A stretch of DNA of 64,000 nucleotides, taken from Trinickia dinghuensis. Its GTDB lineage: Bacteria > Pseudomonadota > Gammaproteobacteria > Burkholderiales > Burkholderiaceae. The notes below the pieces were generated by a model, which did not search any database, was not told the origin of the DNA, and saw only the letters and a list, made by a program, of their open reading frames with translations. Made by a program: the position numbers and the translations under genes. How positions within the stretch are numbered: the first letter of the stretch is position 1; each line of letters starts with the position of its first letter. The stretch spans positions 295,060 through 359,059 of the forward strand of contig NZ_QRGA01000007.1 of the NCBI RefSeq assembly GCF_003367175.1, read 5' to 3'. Below, in pieces: positions 50,815 through 58,594 of the stretch.

Positions 50815-52077
50815 ATGACCCTAAATACCACCGACCGCCTCGCCACGCCCGTGCGAGCAGCGAATTCTCCGCGTTTTCTGCTGTTCCTGATCTGCCTGTT
50901 CTCGTCTGCGGGGCAGTTGGCCATCGACATTTATGTTCCGGCCCTGCCCGCGATGGCGCATTACTTCGGGACCTCGCCGCAGGCAATCCAGTCGAGCGTG
51001 TCCGGCTACCTGGCCGCCTACGCGCTCGGCCAGCTCATCTTCGGCCCGATCGCGGACGCGTACGGCCGCAAGCGTGTGCTCGCCTTCGGGCTGATCGTGT
51101 ACACGATCGGCTGTCTGCTCTCGCTCTCCGCGCCGAATCTCGAGACGTTCATCCTCGCGCGCTGCCTGCAAGGCTTCGGTATCGCGGCCACGAACTTGCT
51201 CGCCAAGGCGATCATCACCGATTCGTTTTCGGGACAGACCTTGATGCATGCGTTCACCTACATGGCGATCGCATGGGGGCTCGCGCCGATCGTCGCTCCG
51301 GTCATCGGCGCGCATCTGCAGACCTGGTTCAACTGGCACGCGTGCCTGGTGTTTCTGCTCGTCTATTCGCTGCTCATGTGGGGCACGCTGTGGCGCTATC
51401 ACGAGACGCTGCCGGCGCCCGTGCATTTGGAGCTGCGCACGCTCGTGAAAAATACGGGGATGGTGCTGTCTAGCCCCGTATTCCAAAGCTGCTTTCTTGC
51501 GCAAGGGATTTGCTACAGCATTCTGCTCGTGTTCAATATCGTCGGGCCGTTCATGGTTCAGAGCACGCTGCATAAGCCGCCGACCTACTTCGGCTATCTC
51601 GCGCTCGGCATCGGGATGATGTACTTTCTCGGCGGTCTTTCGAATCGTATCCATGGCCCGGGGCTGCCCAGCGCCGAAGCGCGGCTGCGCATCGGGGCGC
51701 GGGTGATGGTTGTGGCGTCGGTGGCGATGCTCGTGCTGGCGTTGACGGTCGGGCTGCGTGTCTGGACGCTCGCCGTGCCGGTGCTGGTCATGGGGCTGTG
51801 CGCCGGCGCGATGTATCCCACCATGATGGCCAAGGGCAATTCGCTGTTCCCGCATATCGCGGGCTTGACGAGTTCGATTCTGGGCTGCGCGCTGCTGCTC
51901 GTTTCGTCGGCGATGATGGCGCTGGCCGGCTTCGTGTCAGTGCACGTGCTGCTGCCGCTTTCGATCTTCTTCGTGATTCTTGCGTGCACGGTTGTCGTGA
52001 TGGTCACGAAGCTGCTGCGGCACCTGTCGGCGGTGGAGGGTGAGGCGGGGCAGAGGCGTCAAGGGGAAGCGGCGTAA
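50815..52077 (+). CDS. Bcr/CflA-family MFS drug exporter
   Basis: 420 residues with about 12 membrane spans. Typical family features are SAGQLAIDIYVPALPAMAHYF in the first helix and the loop AYALGQLIFGPIADAYGRKR. The ATG at 50815 is chosen; the TTG at 50767 is weaker. Proton-driven export of a drug or metabolite. It lies between the antitoxin relic and the LysR gene, and could aid self-resistance for the neighbouring cluster, by inference. Confidence 0.9.
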   Translation: MTLNTTDRLATPVRAANSPRFLLFLICLFSSAGQLAIDIYVPALPAMAHYFGTSPQAIQSSVSGYLAAYALGQLIFGPIADAYGRKRVLAFGLIVYTIGCLLSLSAPNLETFILARCLQGFGIAATNLLAKAIITDSFSGQTLMHAFTYMAIAWGLAPIVAPVIGAHLQTWFNWHACLVFLLVYSLLMWGTLWRYHETLPAPVHLELRTLVKNTGMVLSSPVFQSCFLAQGICYSILLVFNIVGPFMVQSTLHKPPTYFGYLALGIGMMYFLGGLSNRIHGPGLPSAEARLRIGARVMVVASVAMLVLALTVGLRVWTLAVPVLVMGLCAGAMYPTMMAKGNSLFPHIAGLTSSILGCALLLVSSAMMALAGFVSVHVLLPLSIFFVILACTVVVMVTKLLRHLSAVEGEAGQRRQGEAA

Positions 52078-52181
52078 GATGCCGTTGCGAGTGACGTTCG
52101 GTGGCCCGGCTTCAGGCGGGGTCGGCTCGGACAATAGAGAGAGAAACCCATTAGCCTTCGTGCAGGGCAATCAGCAAGGCA

Positions 52182-53096
52182 TTATCGACTAGCCGGTGCG
52201 AGTTCCAGCCCGGCCCCAAGAAGCCAATCGACGAAGGAGGCACTTTTCGACCTCTGCCCTTCTTCGCTGCGCGTGTATATCCACGTCCCACGATCGACCG
52301 CCGAGAAACCGAGCGGGGCGATCAGCGTGCCGTTGAGAATCTCGTGGCGAACGAGAAATTCGGGCGCGATTGCAAATCCCAGCCCGCCCTTTGCTGCCTC
52401 GATCGATAACGATAGCGACTCGAACACCGTGCCGCCGGGAAGATCGAGTTTGAGCCCCACGGCATCGATCCATTCGCTCCACGCATTCAATCTCGATGTC
52501 GCGTGCAGGAGCGGCACGTCGCGAATCTGCTCGAGCCCAGTGGGCGGAGTCGGCCAGCTCGGCGAGCAGACAGGACCGATCCGGTCGGTTACCAGGCGAG
52601 TGACGTCGGCACCCTCAACTGGTGAAGACGAGTGCCCACTTAAAATCAGCACGTCGACCTTGCCGGCCAATAGCGCGTCCACCGTTGTGCGGGTCTGAAA
52701 ATGCAGCAGCAAATCCGGATGTTCCTGCGCAAATCCCTCGATACGCGGTAGCAGCCATTGGGCTAGGAAGGTGGTCGAACACGCAATCGTCAGGGCCTGC
52801 GTGGCGGCGTCGGATCGAATCTGCTGACACTCTTGTTCCAAGATGGAAAAGGCATGTTTGCAGGCCTGACGAAGCCGTTCGCCGTTTCGCGTAAGACGCA
52901 CGCCGCCGCTGTGCCGCTCGAACACGGGCTGCCCGAGCCACTCCTCCAGCGTCCGCATCTGATGACTGATCGCTCCATGGGTCATTCCGATCGACGCCGC
53001 AGCACTAGAAAAGCTCGAATACTCGGCGACCGCCTCGAAACTCAACAGAGTGCGGACGACAGGCAGTCGCTTCATCGGGTTGTTAATTTTCTTCAC
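52182..53096 (-). CDS. LysR-family transcriptional regulator (GcvA-like)
   Basis: 304 residues (GTG at 53096; an alternative ATG at 53075). Winged helix at about 15-70 (LLSFEAVAEYSSFSSAAASI, GMTHGAISHQMRTLEEWLG) and a substrate-binding domain (FLAQWLLPRIEGFAQEHPDL, GLGFAIAPEFLVRHEI). It is divergent from the biosynthetic cluster with 93 nt between them, so it is the probable pathway regulator, as a LysR-type regulator is in the 6-thioguanine locus. Confidence 0.9.
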   Translation of the reverse strand: MKKINNPMKRLPVVRTLLSFEAVAEYSSFSSAAASIGMTHGAISHQMRTLEEWLGQPVFERHSGGVRLTRNGERLRQACKHAFSILEQECQQIRSDAATQALTIACSTTFLAQWLLPRIEGFAQEHPDLLLHFQTRTTVDALLAGKVDVLILSGHSSSPVEGADVTRLVTDRIGPVCSPSWPTPPTGLEQIRDVPLLHATSRLNAWSEWIDAVGLKLDLPGGTVFESLSLSIEAAKGGLGFAIAPEFLVRHEILNGTLIAPLGFSAVDRGTWIYTRSEEGQRSKSASFVDWLLGAGLELAPASR

Positions 53097-53125
53097 GGCT
53101 CATGTTGAGAAAATTCGCTCGTATT

Positions 53126-53151
53126 TGAATGCACGCTTATCTTAACATTCA
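53126..53151. promoter_or_regulatory. inverted repeat in the LysR/cluster intergenic region
   Basis: TGAATG (53126-53131) and CATTCA (53146-53151) form a perfect inverted repeat with a 14-nt spacer, between the LysR gene and the first cluster gene. This is compatible with a LysR binding site (T-N11-A type). Confidence 0.45.
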
Positions 53152-53189
53152 GGCCTCTCTTGAATTTATGCGTTCTTTGCGGAGGAAGG

Positions 53190-53792
53190 ATGTATTCGGA
53201 TATCGTGCAGGAGCTCCAAGGCGTGCACGAAGTCTCAAAAAGATTGGGGGCCGCTGTTAGCATATTTGGCAGCGCACGCGTGACTACGGCTTCTCCAGAG
53301 TTTGAATTGGCCCGGCAGGTTGCGCATAAGCTGGCCATTCGAGGATACGCCGTGATTTCAGGCGGCGGCCCCGGAATCATGCGTGCGGCTCTGGAAGGCG
53401 CACGCGCCGGCGGATCGCCCGCCGTCGGTTTCAATATCAAGCTGCCTTTCGAGCCTCTCGACGTGGAGCAACAGGATATTTCGCTAACGTTCGAGCATTT
53501 TTTTACGCGCAAATTCGCTTTCTGCCGATGCTCCGACGCCTTCGTCGTCATGCCCGGCGGAATGGGGACGCTCGACGAATTGTTCGAAATTCTGACGCTC
53601 ATGCAAACAGGAAAATTGGAATCACGGCCAGTCGCGCTAGTCGGCTCCGATTTTTGGTACGGATTGTTGCAATGGCTTCGAGCGCACCCAGTTTCATCCG
53701 GTTTGATATGCGCGGATGAAGTGGATTCGATCGGAATCTGCAACAGTGCCGACGACGTCGTGTCATTTCTCGCCGAACGGTTAGGCGGTTAG
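53190..53792 (+). CDS. LOG-family nucleoside 5'-monophosphate phosphoribohydrolase-like
   Basis: 200 residues from the ATG at 53190, preceded by a perfect GGAGGAAGG; the extension to 53160 starts with TTG. Family motifs are [20 protein letters not shown] and the catalytic [23 protein letters not shown] enzymes cut a base from a nucleoside 5'-monophosphate. First gene of the rightward cluster. In context it would release a modified purine base from its nucleotide. Confidence 0.88.
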   Translation: MYSDIVQELQGVHEVSKRLGAAVSIFGSARVTTASPEFELARQVAHKLAIRGYAVISGGGPGIMRAALEGARAGGSPAVGFNIKLPFEPLDVEQQDISLTFEHFFTRKFAFCRCSDAFVVMPGGMGTLDELFEILTLMQTGKLESRPVALVGSDFWYGLLQWLRAHPVSSGLICADEVDSIGICNSADDVVSFLAERLGG

Positions 53793-53875
53793 CGCATCGG
53801 CATCGATCACGGCCGGACCCTTCTGGAGAGAGAAGACATTTGCTTTTACAAATCGATAAAACGGAGTGTATTTCG

Positions 53876-54625
53876 ATGACGACTTCGGCACCTCAACTGG
53901 TCATGTTTACCGGTGGCCGCGATAGCACGCTCGCTGCCTGCTTGTTGATGTTGCAGGGAATCCCTGTCCATCTTTTCAGCGCGAACAGCGGGTGTTCGAT
54001 CCATCGCGGCATCCTTTCTTATCGCGTCGATGAATTGAAGCGCCGCTTCGGTGAATTGGTCGTAACTCATGTTGTGGAAGACATTAGCGGTGCATTCCGC
54101 AGCATTGCCATCGCCTCCCTGGAGGACGACATCGTCCGAGACAAGAAGAATCTGGTTCTTCTTGGCGAAAAAATTGCCATCCACGCGCATGTCATCAACT
54201 ACTGCAAAAGAAGCGACATCAAGATCATAAACGACGGAATTGCGTCCTATCAAAATGAATTTCCCGAGCAACGCATGGTTGCGAAGGAATATTTCGTTGA
54301 ATTCATGAAGGAGTATGGCATTACGTATCACAGCCCCATTTATGAATTTGCTCAATCAGTTGACGACGTGAAGTACCGTCTTTTGCAGCTTGGTGTTTCG
54401 ACTAAATCTCTCGAGGGCATCTCGATTTTTGCCGACAGTTTCTCGACGCCATCGGATGAAACGATCCTCTCATACCTCGCAAGGAAAGAGGGGATCTGTC
54501 GAGACATTATCGAATTGCTTATCGGTCAGGCAAGGGAAAATCGACGGACGATCGGCGCGACGACGATGAACGGCTCGGCCACCCAGGAAGCGGTCGCTGC
54601 TCATTCTTTGAGTCAACTCGCATGA
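53876..54625 (+). CDS. PP-loop ATP pyrophosphatase, possible thioamide synthase
   Basis: 249 residues from the ATG at 53876 (GGAG 9 nt upstream). The N-terminal PP-loop is [15 protein letters not shown] (10-24), a variant of the SGGxDS nucleotide site, with a later conserved block [20 protein letters not shown] carrying Cys110. PP-loop enzymes activate a carbonyl with ATP for sulfur or nitrogen transfer (ThiI, MnmA, QueC). It resembles YcfA, thioguanine synthase of Erwinia amylovora. It overlaps the next gene by 4 nt (ATGA). Confidence 0.8.
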   Translation: MTTSAPQLVMFTGGRDSTLAACLLMLQGIPVHLFSANSGCSIHRGILSYRVDELKRRFGELVVTHVVEDISGAFRSIAIASLEDDIVRDKKNLVLLGEKIAIHAHVINYCKRSDIKIINDGIASYQNEFPEQRMVAKEYFVEFMKEYGITYHSPIYEFAQSVDDVKYRLLQLGVSTKSLEGISIFADSFSTPSDETILSYLARKEGICRDIIELLIGQARENRRTIGATTMNGSATQEAVAAHSLSQLA

Positions 54626-55008
54626 TCGAAAAGTGTGCCGCGATCATCCTCTGCCAGCGCCGCCTTCTTGTCGTGCGTAAGCGCGGCGCATCGGTGTTCA
54701 TTTCCCCGGGAGGAAAGATTTCCGAGGGCGAAGCACCGATCGATTGCTTACGCCGTGAATTGCGCGAAGAACTCTGCGTGGAATTAGTCGATGCCGAGCC
54801 CTTCGGCACGCACGAACGGGCTGCCGCGGACGAGGATTCCATGATCCGGGTCCACACTTGGAATGTCACCGTTTCGGGCACATGCACTCCCAACTCGGAA
54901 ATCGAGGAGCTGAGATGGATACGCGGGGGCGACACACATGCGGTTGGCTCGGTGTTCGCGGAATGCGTCATGCCTGAACTAATCCGCTTGGGTCGCCTCG
55001 ATGCCTAA
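54622..55008 (+). CDS. NUDIX hydrolase
   Basis: 128 residues with the Nudix box [20 protein letters not shown] followed by ELCVEL. It fits G-x5-E-x7-RE-U-x-EE except that the late Gly is Cys. It hydrolyses a nucleoside diphosphate linked to another moiety, so it could trim or protect a nucleotide intermediate. It overlaps both neighbours, so the cluster is one coupled transcript. I do not recall this gene in the E. amylovora cluster. Confidence 0.87.
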   Translation: MIEKCAAIILCQRRLLVVRKRGASVFISPGGKISEGEAPIDCLRRELREELCVELVDAEPFGTHERAAADEDSMIRVHTWNVTVSGTCTPNSEIEELRWIRGGDTHAVGSVFAECVMPELIRLGRLDA

Positions 55009-55927
55009 GTCAACGCGCCGCGGTGAGGCGGAGCCGAGGGAAGACGCGGCTGCAATTCATCCGGATTTGCAGGGCCAACATGAGCGAGGCTACTACCGCG
55101 CCTGCTCGGTACTGCGAAGCGAATTGAAGGCTCTCCTGGCAATGCACCTGGTGATCGACCATGACCTGTTTTTATTGTCCAACACCACGCAGGGGTTGAT
55201 GACCGCAATGGCAGGGCTTGCGTCCGACGGCATCGCGCTTCGCATGAGCGCGGATGCCTATCCGCCATATGCAACTTTGCCGGCATGGCCTCACGCCGCA
55301 AATATGTCGGAAGTGTCGCTGCAGACGCATGTCGATCCGCTTTCCGGAAACGTCTCGATTGTGTCTTCGACGGAGACGACCCCTTCCGTTCTCGATGCGG
55401 CGCACTCCTTTGCCACCATCGGCCATCACCGGGAGAGCCTGACGGCCGATATCTTTCTGTGCCCGCTGCATAAGCATGCCGGCATCAGCGCCGGCCTTGG
55501 CCTGCTGGCAATTCGTAAAAACTTGAACCTACACGGCCTGCACATGTATGCCGAGGTCGCGGAGGCTGGGGCTTCCTCTCGAACCTTGCTCGAACATGCA
55601 GTCGAGCACATCCGGGCGGTCGAAGGCCGTCTCGTGAATTTAATGTCCCTTGAAGTCGACGAAGACATCCGTGCTGCGCTCGAAGCAAAGGGGGTCGGCG
55701 TATTGACGCCCGTTGGCGCAAGGCTGCCTTTTATTTGTTTGCGCGGTGTCGATCCTGCACGCGCCGCGAGCGCCTGCAGTAGCGTCGGACTGCAAGCGAA
55801 ATTTTTTCGCGTGCAGAACATCGTCCGGATCTCGGGCGCAATTCGCGGAGCGATCGACAGTGCGCCAATCGACTGCTCGCGAATGCTGAAGCGAGCACTG
55901 TCAATTCTCGTGAAGGAAAGCCGATGA
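55001..55927 (+). CDS. class V aminotransferase-like PLP enzyme (DUF6024-like)
   Basis: 308 residues with the fold-type I layout: a PLP Asp in SVLDAAHSFATIG, the lysine in FLCPLHKHAGISAGLGLLAI, and a late Arg (NIVRISGAIRG). Shorter than cysteine desulfurases. It may mobilise sulfur from cysteine for the PP-loop enzyme, as YcfC does in 6-thioguanine synthesis; other PLP reactions are possible. It overlaps the NUDIX gene by 8 nt and the transporter gene by 4 nt. Confidence 0.8.
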   Translation: MPKSTRRGEAEPREDAAAIHPDLQGQHERGYYRACSVLRSELKALLAMHLVIDHDLFLLSNTTQGLMTAMAGLASDGIALRMSADAYPPYATLPAWPHAANMSEVSLQTHVDPLSGNVSIVSSTETTPSVLDAAHSFATIGHHRESLTADIFLCPLHKHAGISAGLGLLAIRKNLNLHGLHMYAEVAEAGASSRTLLEHAVEHIRAVEGRLVNLMSLEVDEDIRAALEAKGVGVLTPVGARLPFICLRGVDPARAASACSSVGLQAKFFRVQNIVRISGAIRGAIDSAPIDCSRMLKRALSILVKESR

Positions 55928-56796
55928 ACGCGGCAGAATCGCGGAAAGGACTCTATTTGGCTCTGCTTGGCGCGACGTTGCTGAGTTTCGATACATTGCT
56001 GCTGCGCTTGATAAACAGCGAACCGCTTCAAGTGGCGTTCTGGCGCGGCGCGCTCATGTTCGCCGCTGGCGCAAGCGGCGCGCTTCTCCTGCGCCGCCGG
56101 TCGCCTTCCGCCGATATCGCCCTGGGTCGGATTGAACTGGCTGTTGCCGCGTGTTACGGGTTGTCGTCCGTGACGTTCGTCGTCAGTGCGATGATGACTA
56201 GCATTTCGAACATGCTGACCATTATCGCAACCGCGCCGCTTTGGGCGGCAATCGGGGCGGGACTGTTCTACCGAGACTGGCCGCCACTGAGAACATGGTT
56301 GGGTTGCACGGTCGCGTTGGCGGGAATCGTCATTGTTGTATGGCCGACGTTATCTGCAGACGCGCACGTCGGACCGGGCGACTGTCTCGCTTTGGTGACG
56401 GCATTATCGATGTCAGCCGCTTTTCTGTTGTCACGCCGCTCACGTGCCAATCTCGCACTTGCCCCCGCGTGGGGAGGGTTACTGGTCGCGGTCACGCTCG
56501 CCCCCGTAGTACCGGCATTCCATTTTTCCAGCACTTACAAGTTGATTTTGATGCTGGGAGAAGGAACGCTGCTCGTTCCCTTGGCGCTTGGACTGATCGC
56601 GGCCGCGGCGCGCCACTTGCCCGCCCCGCAGGTTGGGTTGTTTCTATTGCTCGAAACTATATTGGGACCGCTTTGGATATGGGCCGTTCTCGGTGAGACA
56701 CCTACAAAGTATGCTGTGGCCGGCGGGGGAATCGTTGTTCTATCGTTGGCGGCGCATAGCGTCGTTAGCCTGCGTGCAACGCGCCAGTCGCCGTGA
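55924..56796 (+). CDS. EamA/DMT-family exporter
   Basis: 290 residues with ten membrane spans in two EamA repeats (ALLGATLLSFDTLLLRLINS; LLVPLALGLIAAAARHLPAP; AGGGIVVLSLAAHSVVSL). DMT proteins of this type export metabolites. The last gene of the cluster, ATGA-coupled to the PLP enzyme; probably exports the product and gives self-protection. The truncated integrase follows 30 nt downstream. Confidence 0.88.
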   Translation: MNAAESRKGLYLALLGATLLSFDTLLLRLINSEPLQVAFWRGALMFAAGASGALLLRRRSPSADIALGRIELAVAACYGLSSVTFVVSAMMTSISNMLTIIATAPLWAAIGAGLFYRDWPPLRTWLGCTVALAGIVIVVWPTLSADAHVGPGDCLALVTALSMSAAFLLSRRSRANLALAPAWGGLLVAVTLAPVVPAFHFSSTYKLILMLGEGTLLVPLALGLIAAAARHLPAPQVGLFLLLETILGPLWIWAVLGETPTKYAVAGGGIVVLSLAAHSVVSLRATRQSP

Positions 56797-56826
56797 TCGC
56801 GGTTCGGCGCCACTGCATCCAGCGTT

Positions 56827-56919
56827 TTACCCGACAGATTCTGCAAGGTTATCTGCCAGGAAATATTCCTTCTCGCGAGGCTCCGCATGCTTGATCTGCA
56901 ACTCGGTGAGCTGTCCCAT
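56827..56919 (-). pseudogene. truncated tyrosine integrase (N-terminal fragment)
   Basis: From the ATG at 56919 the minus strand encodes MGQLTELQIKHAEPREKEYF, then LADNLAESVG and a stop. This is the N-terminus of a DUF4102-type phage/island integrase (LT..KI..A.PREK.Y.L.D); the arm-binding and catalytic domains are missing. It begins about 170 nt from the tRNA-Arg 3' end, the usual position of an island integrase. Confidence 0.75.
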
Positions 56920-56967
56920 GGTGTACCCCAGAATCAAAATCGAGGAAAAACCATTTTGGGGTACACC
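56920..56967. repeat. perfect 11-bp inverted repeat upstream of the integrase fragment
   Basis: GGTGTACCCCA (56920-56930) and TGGGGTACACC (56957-56967) are exact inverted copies with a 26-nt spacer, directly before the integrase start. Such repeats precede island integrase genes and may bind the integrase or an excisionase. Confidence 0.7.
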
Positions 56968-57091
56968 TCCGGGCATATGCAAACGCCGGATTTCGCCGGA
57001 ATTCCCGGGCTTTCCCCGGACGCAAAAATCCCGCAACGCCTTATCTGGCGGGGTTTTTCAGGATTTCGCGGGAATTCTTCAGAACATCAGA

Positions 57092-57167
57092 TGGCGCGCC
57101 CGGCTGGGATCGAACCAGCAACCCCTGCCTTCGGAGGGCAGTACTCTATCCATTGAGCTACGGGCGC
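57092..57167 (-). tRNA. tRNA-Arg (anticodon CCG), CCA encoded
   Basis: On the minus strand a complete 76-nt cloverleaf runs from GCGCCCG to CGGGCGC-G-CCA: D-arm TAGCTCAATGGATAGAGTA, anticodon stem CTGCC / GGCAG with loop CTCCGAA (anticodon CCG), and T-arm GCTGG-TTCGATC-CCAGC. The encoded CCA is 57092-57094. The integrase remnant lies at its 3' side, making this tRNA the likely island attachment site. Confidence 0.92.
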
Positions 57168-57221
57168 TTCAGCGCGTAGGCGGTGCGAGCGGGGAGATGC
57201 TCGGAGCCAAGCGAGACCGAG

Positions 57222-57250
57222 AGGATACCTGGTTTCGCCTATCGCGTCCA
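57222..57250 (-). promoter_or_regulatory. promoter of tRNA-Arg
   Basis: Read on the minus strand: -35 TGGACG (57250-57245), a 17-nt spacer and -10 TATCCT (57227-57222), about 55 nt before the mature tRNA 5' end. Spacing and position suit a sigma-70 tRNA promoter. Confidence 0.65.
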
Positions 57251-57577
57251 CCGAGCCCCGGCCGTCACGGGCATAGGCCATGCACTTTCCGAGCCAGCGC
57301 ACCCCCTACCCACTCAATAACCGTTCCGCCCCGCCCCCCAACCGCCCCCAATAAACCGCATCCGCCAGGGCAAACCCGGGTAAACGCCGCCCCCTCGCCC
57401 CATCCGCCCCGCTCGCCCACGCCAAAACGTTGAGTCTATAATCGACCCGTGTTTGATCGAATTAATTAAGTCGTTGCCGACTTAGCCGTTGCAGGTTTCA
57501 GGTTCAAGGTTTTAGCTGTTGCTGTTGCCGTTGCGCTGTACCGCTCACCAACAATATTCCCGGGAGACGAGACAAGC
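57251..57577. other. intergenic region before the cytochrome c gene
   Basis: No gene. A TATAAT at 57437-57442 could be the -10 of a rightward promoter for the cytochrome gene, about 135 nt before its start; the -35 region is poor. A run of TTGC/TTGT-type short repeats lies at 57470-57540. A ribosome site (GGGAG) precedes 57578. Confidence 0.45.
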
Positions 57578-58480
57578 ATGAGCGAAGCACCACACGAAGC
57601 CCCGATCAAGACGCCCGGCCAGTTGATCGCCGCCGTTATCGCGGCGTTCGCCATCCCGATCGTCGTCATCATCCTGTTGGCGTACTACGTCAATCAGTCG
57701 ATACGCACTGGCGCCGGCACCGAGGGTCTCGCCGACAGCACCGTCGCACAACGCATCGCGCCGATCGCGAAAGTCGACGTCCACGACGCCAACGCCCCGC
57801 ATGTCTTCAAAACCGGCGAAGAAGTCTTCAAGGCCGTCTGCACCACCTGCCATACGCCCGGCGCCGCCGGCGCACCCAAGTTCGGCAACAACGCCGACTG
57901 GGCGCCGCGCATCGCGCAGGGCTACGACACGCTCGTACAAACGGCGCTGCACGGCAAGGGCGCCATGCCCCCGCGCGGCGGCACGAGCCCCGACGACTAC
58001 AGCGATTTCGAAATCGCCCGCGCCGTCGTCTACATGGCCGATCATTCCGGCGCGAACTTCCCCGAGCCTGCCGCACCGGCCTCCGGCGCAGCAGCAACCC
58101 AAACCGCCGCTTCGGCTGCTTCGCCGGCGTCGGAGCAAAGCGCCAGCGCCAGCAGCGGCGCAAGCGATCAGGCCGCCGCAGCAGCCGCGATCGCCGCCCT
58201 GCCTAGCGCACCGGCGCCTACCTCTTCGAGCGCCGATAACGCCCAGGCAGGCAAGGCCCTGTACACGCAAGTCTGTCAGGCCTGCCACGCCGCCGGCGTC
58301 ATGGGCGCACCGAAGTTCGGCAACAAGGCCGATTGGGCGCCGCGCCTCAAGGATCCGATGAACGTCATCTACAACTACGCGCTGCACGGAAAAGGCAACA
58401 TGCCTCCCAAGGGCGGCTCGCAGGCATCGGACGACGACGTCAAAGCCGCCGTCGATTACATGGTCAGCGCGGCCAAGTAA
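57578..58480 (+). CDS. di-heme c-type cytochrome (c5-like)
   Basis: 300 residues: an N-terminal membrane anchor (about 15-37, LIAAVIAAFAIPIVVIILLA), then two cytochrome c domains with CTTCH (88-92) and CQACH (about 233-237), each followed by GAPKFGN...DWAPR and a methionine ligand region (KGAMPPRGG, KGNMPPKGG). An Ala/Ser-rich linker joins them. It carries electrons in the periplasm, probably to a terminal oxidase. A hairpin follows. Confidence 0.92.
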   Translation: MSEAPHEAPIKTPGQLIAAVIAAFAIPIVVIILLAYYVNQSIRTGAGTEGLADSTVAQRIAPIAKVDVHDANAPHVFKTGEEVFKAVCTTCHTPGAAGAPKFGNNADWAPRIAQGYDTLVQTALHGKGAMPPRGGTSPDDYSDFEIARAVVYMADHSGANFPEPAAPASGAAATQTAASAASPASEQSASASSGASDQAAAAAAIAALPSAPAPTSSSADNAQAGKALYTQVCQACHAAGVMGAPKFGNKADWAPRLKDPMNVIYNYALHGKGNMPPKGGSQASDDDVKAAVDYMVSAAK

Positions 58481-58494
58481 GGCCCGCGCAAAAA

Positions 58495-58532
58495 CTTAGG
58501 CCCCGAGCGGCGGCAGCGACTCGGGGCCTAAG
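58495..58532. terminator. hairpin between convergent genes
   Basis: CTTAGGCCCCGAG (58495-58507) pairs perfectly with CTCGGGGCCTAAG (58520-58532), a 13-bp stem between the cytochrome gene and the Rep-like helicase gene that converge here. No T-run follows, so termination strength is uncertain, though a bidirectional role is likely. Confidence 0.65.
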
Positions 58533-58594
58533 CGATCCTAAGCAATCGATCGACTATCGAGGGTCAATAGTCGACGGTCGACGTTTCGACTCAC

